Origin: a virus
Virus record (IMG/VR): IMGVR_UViG_3300045284_000169
Coordinates: 1-38,533 of that record
Length of the DNA: 38,533 nt
Reading direction: 5' to 3' (one strand)
Shown: one piece after another, positions 36,263-38,533 of the stretch
Layout of the letters: the number at the start of each line of letters is the position of its first letter
Numbering within the stretch: the first letter of the stretch is position 1
Translations under genes and position numbers: made by a program
The notes under the pieces: model-generated
Told to the model about the DNA's origin: nothing
Seen by the model: the letters and a program-made list of their open reading frames with translations, nothing else
Databases searched by the model: none

Positions 36263-36363
36263 GCGCTCTCGGGTGTTTCCTCGGGTTCCGGTTCAGGTTC
36301 CGGTTGCGGCTCGGGTCCCGGCTCAGGCTCAGGTGGCGGGGTGGGGTCGGGAGTCTCGTGCAT
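36259..36363 (-). CDS. 34-residue Pro-Glu repeat peptide
   Basis: MHETPDPTPPPEPEPGPEPQ then PEPEPEPEETPESA: almost only Pro and Glu. It has one of the best Shine-Dalgarno sites here (TAGGAGG, 9 nt before the ATG), and its TGA overlaps the next GTG. A rigid acidic rod; role unknown. Confidence 0.65.
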   Translation of the reverse strand: MHETPDPTPPPEPEPGPEPQPEPEPEPEETPESA

Positions 36364-36375
36364 GAGCGCGTCCTC

Positions 36376-36840
36376 CTAGGACGTGGTGAACGTTCGGTCG
36401 CTCGTATAGGTCGTCTGGTTGTTGGCCGTCGCGCGGACCTGGTAGTGGTAGAGCGTGCCCGTGGTCAGACCCGTGAGCGGCTTGACCTGCGGCCCCGTAC
36501 CTGAGCCCTCAACGTTGCTGGTGCCGTACGCCGTGGTCAGACCGTAGGACACCTGATTGGTCGATGACGGCGACAGGGTGTAGTTGATCGTCGCGCCGGT
36601 CGTCGTGATCGCCGTCACCGAGATGGCGCTGATGGTCGGCGCCGGCGCTCCTCCACCAGCCGCCAAACCAGTGTTGCTACCCGCTGGCGGTGTGGCCAAA
36701 CTCGCGCTCGTCGGCCAGCCCGCCGGCCCCGGCGGTGCCTGGCCCGTCTCGTTACCGCGGTAGTCGACCGGCGTGTGTGTCCACAGCCCTCCCGCGGCGC
36801 CAGTCTGCGCCGCGATCATGCCGCTCATGTCGCCGGGCAT
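36376..36840 (-). CDS. Fibronectin-III-like decoration protein
   Basis: A 154-residue protein. Residues 1-65 are Gly/Ala/Pro-rich; residues about 68-154 form an FN3-like beta sandwich: TISAISVTAITTTGATINYT, SSTNQVSYGLTTAYGTSN, and LTGLTTGTLYHYQVRATAN, ending DRTFTTS. Phages use such Ig-like domains as capsid or tail decorations that bind cell-surface sugars. It is in the head-tail segment after two unknown genes. Confidence 0.7.
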   Translation of the reverse strand: MPGDMSGMIAAQTGAAGGLWTHTPVDYRGNETGQAPPGPAGWPTSASLATPPAGSNTGLAAGGGAPAPTISAISVTAITTTGATINYTLSPSSTNQVSYGLTTAYGTSNVEGSGTGPQVKPLTGLTTGTLYHYQVRATANNQTTYTSDRTFTTS

Positions 36841-37175
36841 CAGACTTTCGCTTTCGCCTCGGGCTTCGGCGCGGGCTTGGGTTCTGGCTCTGGCGCGTCG
36901 GGCACGTCTGCCCAGTACGCCACGAGATCGTCGATCTGCTCGGCCGAGCCCGACTTGTAGCCCTTGGCCTCGTAGTGCTCGACGTTGCTCAGCGGCGCCA
37001 GGAAGTCGCTCCCGTCGGGCTTCTTCATGTGCACGTACGTGTTCGGGTCGACCTGCTCGTGCGGCCCTTCGGTGGCGTCCTCGTACGAGTTGGGCTTGAG
37101 CTCGAGCACCTCCTTGGGCGATGCCGCCGCGGGATGCTCCTTCAACGCCTCTTCGACCGTCTGTGCTTCGCTCAT
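36840..37175 (-). CDS. Unknown 111-residue acidic protein
   Basis: The start is MSEAQTVEEALKEHPAAASP; the middle is compact (YVHMKKPDGSDFLAPLSNVE, HYEAKGYKSGSAEQIDDLVA) and the end is a Pro/Glu/Lys-rich tail. The YxHMKKPDG...NVExYxAKGYK layout is like small proteins of unknown function near phage capsid genes. ATG overlaps the upstream stop (ATGA). Confidence 0.6.
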   Translation of the reverse strand: MSEAQTVEEALKEHPAAASPKEVLELKPNSYEDATEGPHEQVDPNTYVHMKKPDGSDFLAPLSNVEHYEAKGYKSGSAEQIDDLVAYWADVPDAPEPEPKPAPKPEAKAKV

Positions 37176-37801
37176 GTGTTGCCTCCTCGCCGCTGGGGCG
37201 CGCGGCGTGCCTGGTCGAGCGGGTCGTAGCCAGTCCCCTGCAGTTCGCCAGTGCCGCGCTCGAGCTTGGAACGCAGCCCCTCCAGGGATTCTGTGGCGCT
37301 CGTCTCCACGCCCGTCAGCAGGGCAGCATCGCGGGCGTCCTCGCGCGCCTGGGCACGCTTCGGCAGAACCACGCGGATATCCTTGCCCGTCTCGGTCTTG
37401 ATGTCCTTCAGGTAGTCGCGCAGCTCCTCGACCGTGTACTCGTCGAACGTGTCTTCGAGGTTCAGATCGCGGTAGCGCTCGCCCGCGCGACGAATTGCGT
37501 TGACAATGGCTGCCTTCTCGCGTTGCTCCTTCAGGATCTTCGGGTACTCGATCTCAAGGTACTGGCGCACCTCGCTCGTGCCGTCGCGACTCGGTGCCTC
37601 GCTGAGCATCCGGAAACCCTTGTCAGAATAATAAGCGCGATTTTGTGGGTCACCTTGCAGCGAAACGACCGTGCCGTCTGGCTTCAAGTAGAGTTTCTGA
37701 GCGTAATTATAGTTTTGTCCCCGCCTTGGTTGTGATGCCGCAGCAGGGGTTTGTTCCAAGAGTTTGTCGAGGAATCCATTACCGGTGATTGTTTCTGGCA
37801 T
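37172..37801 (-). CDS. Unknown helical protein, first gene after the capsid
   Basis: A 209-residue protein: a short start (MPETITGNGFLDKLLEQTPA), then NYAQKLYLKPDGTVVSLQGD, RAYYSDKGFRMLSEAPS and a long charged helical region (EYPKILKEQREKAAIVNAIR, EDTFDEYTVEELRDYLKDIK). On the circle it follows the capsid gene, with the reversed HNH gene in between. Its upstream AGGGGG is a weak Shine-Dalgarno that overlaps the HNH promoter region. Head-completion or assembly role is possible. Confidence 0.6.
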   Translation of the reverse strand: MPETITGNGFLDKLLEQTPAAASQPRRGQNYNYAQKLYLKPDGTVVSLQGDPQNRAYYSDKGFRMLSEAPSRDGTSEVRQYLEIEYPKILKEQREKAAIVNAIRRAGERYRDLNLEDTFDEYTVEELRDYLKDIKTETGKDIRVVLPKRAQAREDARDAALLTGVETSATESLEGLRSKLERGTGELQGTGYDPLDQARRAPQRRGGNT

Positions 37802-37816
37802 CTAGGCACGACCCCC

Positions 37817-37885
37817 TACAATGCGGTGAGCCTGCGCTGTTGAAGCAGCGACAGGCCCACCTACACCGCCCCGGAGGGTTATTCC
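37817..37885 (+). promoter_or_regulatory. Promoter and leader of the HNH gene
   Basis: TACAAT (37817-37822) is a likely -10. A 9-bp hairpin follows at 37831-37855 (CCTG-CGCTG / CAGCG-A-CAGG, loop TTGAAG), then ACACCG, GGAGGG (Shine-Dalgarno) and CGATGC. The order hairpin, CACCG, GGAGG, CGATGC recalls the leaders at 2092 and 23384, but the hairpin sequence is different. Confidence 0.5.
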
Positions 37886-38461
37886 GTGACGATGCTCCCT
37901 GACGATACTGAAGAATGGCGCCCGGTCACGCGTGCGCCGGAACACTACGAAGTGTCGAACTTCGGACGCGTGCGTCGCGCGACGTATGCGCCGACCTCGC
38001 CATACATGACGATGACCAGTCCAGGCCGCTTGCGAAAGCTGACTCGCGGGCACCATGACTACCAATTCGTGATTCTGAGCGTCCGCAACAAGATCATTCC
38101 GTGCATCGTCCATCAACTCGTCGCCGAAGCGTTTCTGGACCCGAAGCCCACGCCACAGCACACGGTCAATCACATTGACGGCGACCCGACGAACAATCAC
38201 GTCCGCAATCTTGAGTGGGCCACGCGACTCGAACAGACTCAGCATGCGATTCGTCTTGGTTTGATGGACCCGAACGGGATCAAGCAATACCAGACTCGCG
38301 GCGAGCAACACTACGCCGCCAAGTTGACCGAAGAGATCGTGCGCGTTATCCGCAATGCACCACCCCGATTCAGCAGCCTGGACTTGGCCGAGTTGTTTGG
38401 GTGCAGCACGTCTACCGTTAGCCGCATCCAAACCCGCAAGAACTGGGAGCACGTCGACTAG
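37886..38461 (+). CDS. NUMOD4-HNH homing endonuclease
   Basis: A 191-residue free-standing homing nuclease. NUMOD4 domain (about 8-55): EEWRPVTRAPEHYEVSNFGR, VRR. HNH nuclease (about 70-112): CIVHQLVAEAFLDPKPTPQH, TVNHIDGDPTNNHVRNLEWA, with H76, H96, D98, D100 and N104 in place. C-terminal DNA-binding helix-turn-helix (145-190): LDLAELFGCSTSTVSRIQTR. All motifs are intact, so it should nick or cut intronless capsid-region alleles. It reads against the structural operon between the capsid and the next head gene. GTG 37886 has GGAGG 8 nt upstream; ATG 37892 is the alternative. Its stop is the CTAG shared with the capsid gene. Confidence 0.9.
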   Translation: MTMLPDDTEEWRPVTRAPEHYEVSNFGRVRRATYAPTSPYMTMTSPGRLRKLTRGHHDYQFVILSVRNKIIPCIVHQLVAEAFLDPKPTPQHTVNHIDGDPTNNHVRNLEWATRLEQTQHAIRLGLMDPNGIKQYQTRGEQHYAAKLTEEIVRVIRNAPPRFSSLDLAELFGCSTSTVSRIQTRKNWEHVD

Positions 38462-38533
38462 CTTGCCCCGTTCAAAAGGACGCCCCAGGTGTCGCGCATC
38501 TCCTGGTGGCCGTAGATGACCTCAACCGCGAGC
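38407..38533. repeat. Terminal direct repeat, right copy
   Basis: Identical to bases 1-127. It includes the 3' end of the HNH gene and, on the minus strand from 38458, the last 76 bases of the capsid gene. It marks the circle junction and should be counted once. Confidence 0.97.

Noticed and set aside
37886-38461. HNH gene with leader as an IscB/omega-RNA (HEARO) unit
   Set aside because: The protein is NUMOD4-HNH without a RuvC domain and the leader is short; no omega-RNA-like fold is visible.
1-38533. tRNA genes
   Set aside because: No cloverleaf with TTCGA-type T-loop and CCA-side acceptor stem was noticed by eye; a covariance search was not possible here.

Overview
This window is a complete, circularly assembled genome of a temperate double-stranded DNA phage or integrated-type prophage element. 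Bases 1-127 recur exactly at 38407-38533, so the unique length is 38,406 bp and the ends cut through the 3' ends of an HNH gene and the major capsid gene. No ribosomal RNA, tRNA or host housekeeping gene was seen. The DNA is GC-rich. The host cannot be fixed from sequence alone. Thr/Pro-rich PTEP-type stalks on a secreted protein and a DnaC-loader-like zinc ribbon are both reminiscent of Chloroflexota, which is an inference. No tape measure or tail-tube gene was recognised, and a 1650-residue injected-type protein sits by the portal, so a short-tailed (podovirus-like) virion is the best guess.

Layout. One leftward operon runs from about 20.0 kb down to base 1, then through the circle junction from 38.5 to 28.9 kb. 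In transcription order it carries: small early genes and a lysozyme/membrane-peptide cluster (20.0-18.2 kb); recombination and replication genes (annealing protein, VRR-NUC nuclease, replisome-organiser-like protein, 17.8-15.2 kb); small and large terminase with a stand-alone prim-pol domain (15.1-12.7 kb); portal, the polyvalent internal protein, coiled-coil virion proteins, scaffold and capsid (12.5-0.05 kb); and head-tail, tail and fibre genes, a C39-like cysteine peptidase, holin-like peptides and a stalked secreted protein (37.8-28.9 kb). Genes are packed with ATGA, GTGA or TGATG junctions. Many real genes are under 60 codons.

The integration module (20.2-22.3 kb) has a large serine recombinase and a ribbon-helix-helix regulator reading left, and a 57-residue protein reading right. 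The 22.31-22.39 kb gap holds two divergent, apparently leaderless sigma70-type promoters whose -35 boxes are spanned by one dyad, as expected for a lysogeny switch.

The rightward accessory module (22.39-28.85 kb) is the most unusual part. It starts with zinc-knuckle, SWIM and OB-fold proteins, followed by a TcmP-like protein coupled to a CX3CX2C radical-SAM-like Gp37/Gp68 protein. Then come a coiled-coil protein, a SLOG protein, a VUT/YhhQ-type queuosine-precursor transporter, a DpdA-like DNA 7-deazaguanine transglycosylase and a C5-cytosine methyltransferase with scrambled frames. From 25.6 kb on, each unit boundary carries a 20-bp dyad of the form GATCTAA-N6-TTAGATC, as if the genes were cassettes. 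I read the module as a salvage-type DNA base-modification island.

Three rightward genes (79-residue membrane protein at 2.2 kb, TcmP at 23.5 kb, HNH endonuclease at 37.9 kb) sit behind structured leaders. Two of these leaders are clearly the same element. A different 31-bp element occurs twice, each copy exactly 22 nt before an ATG.
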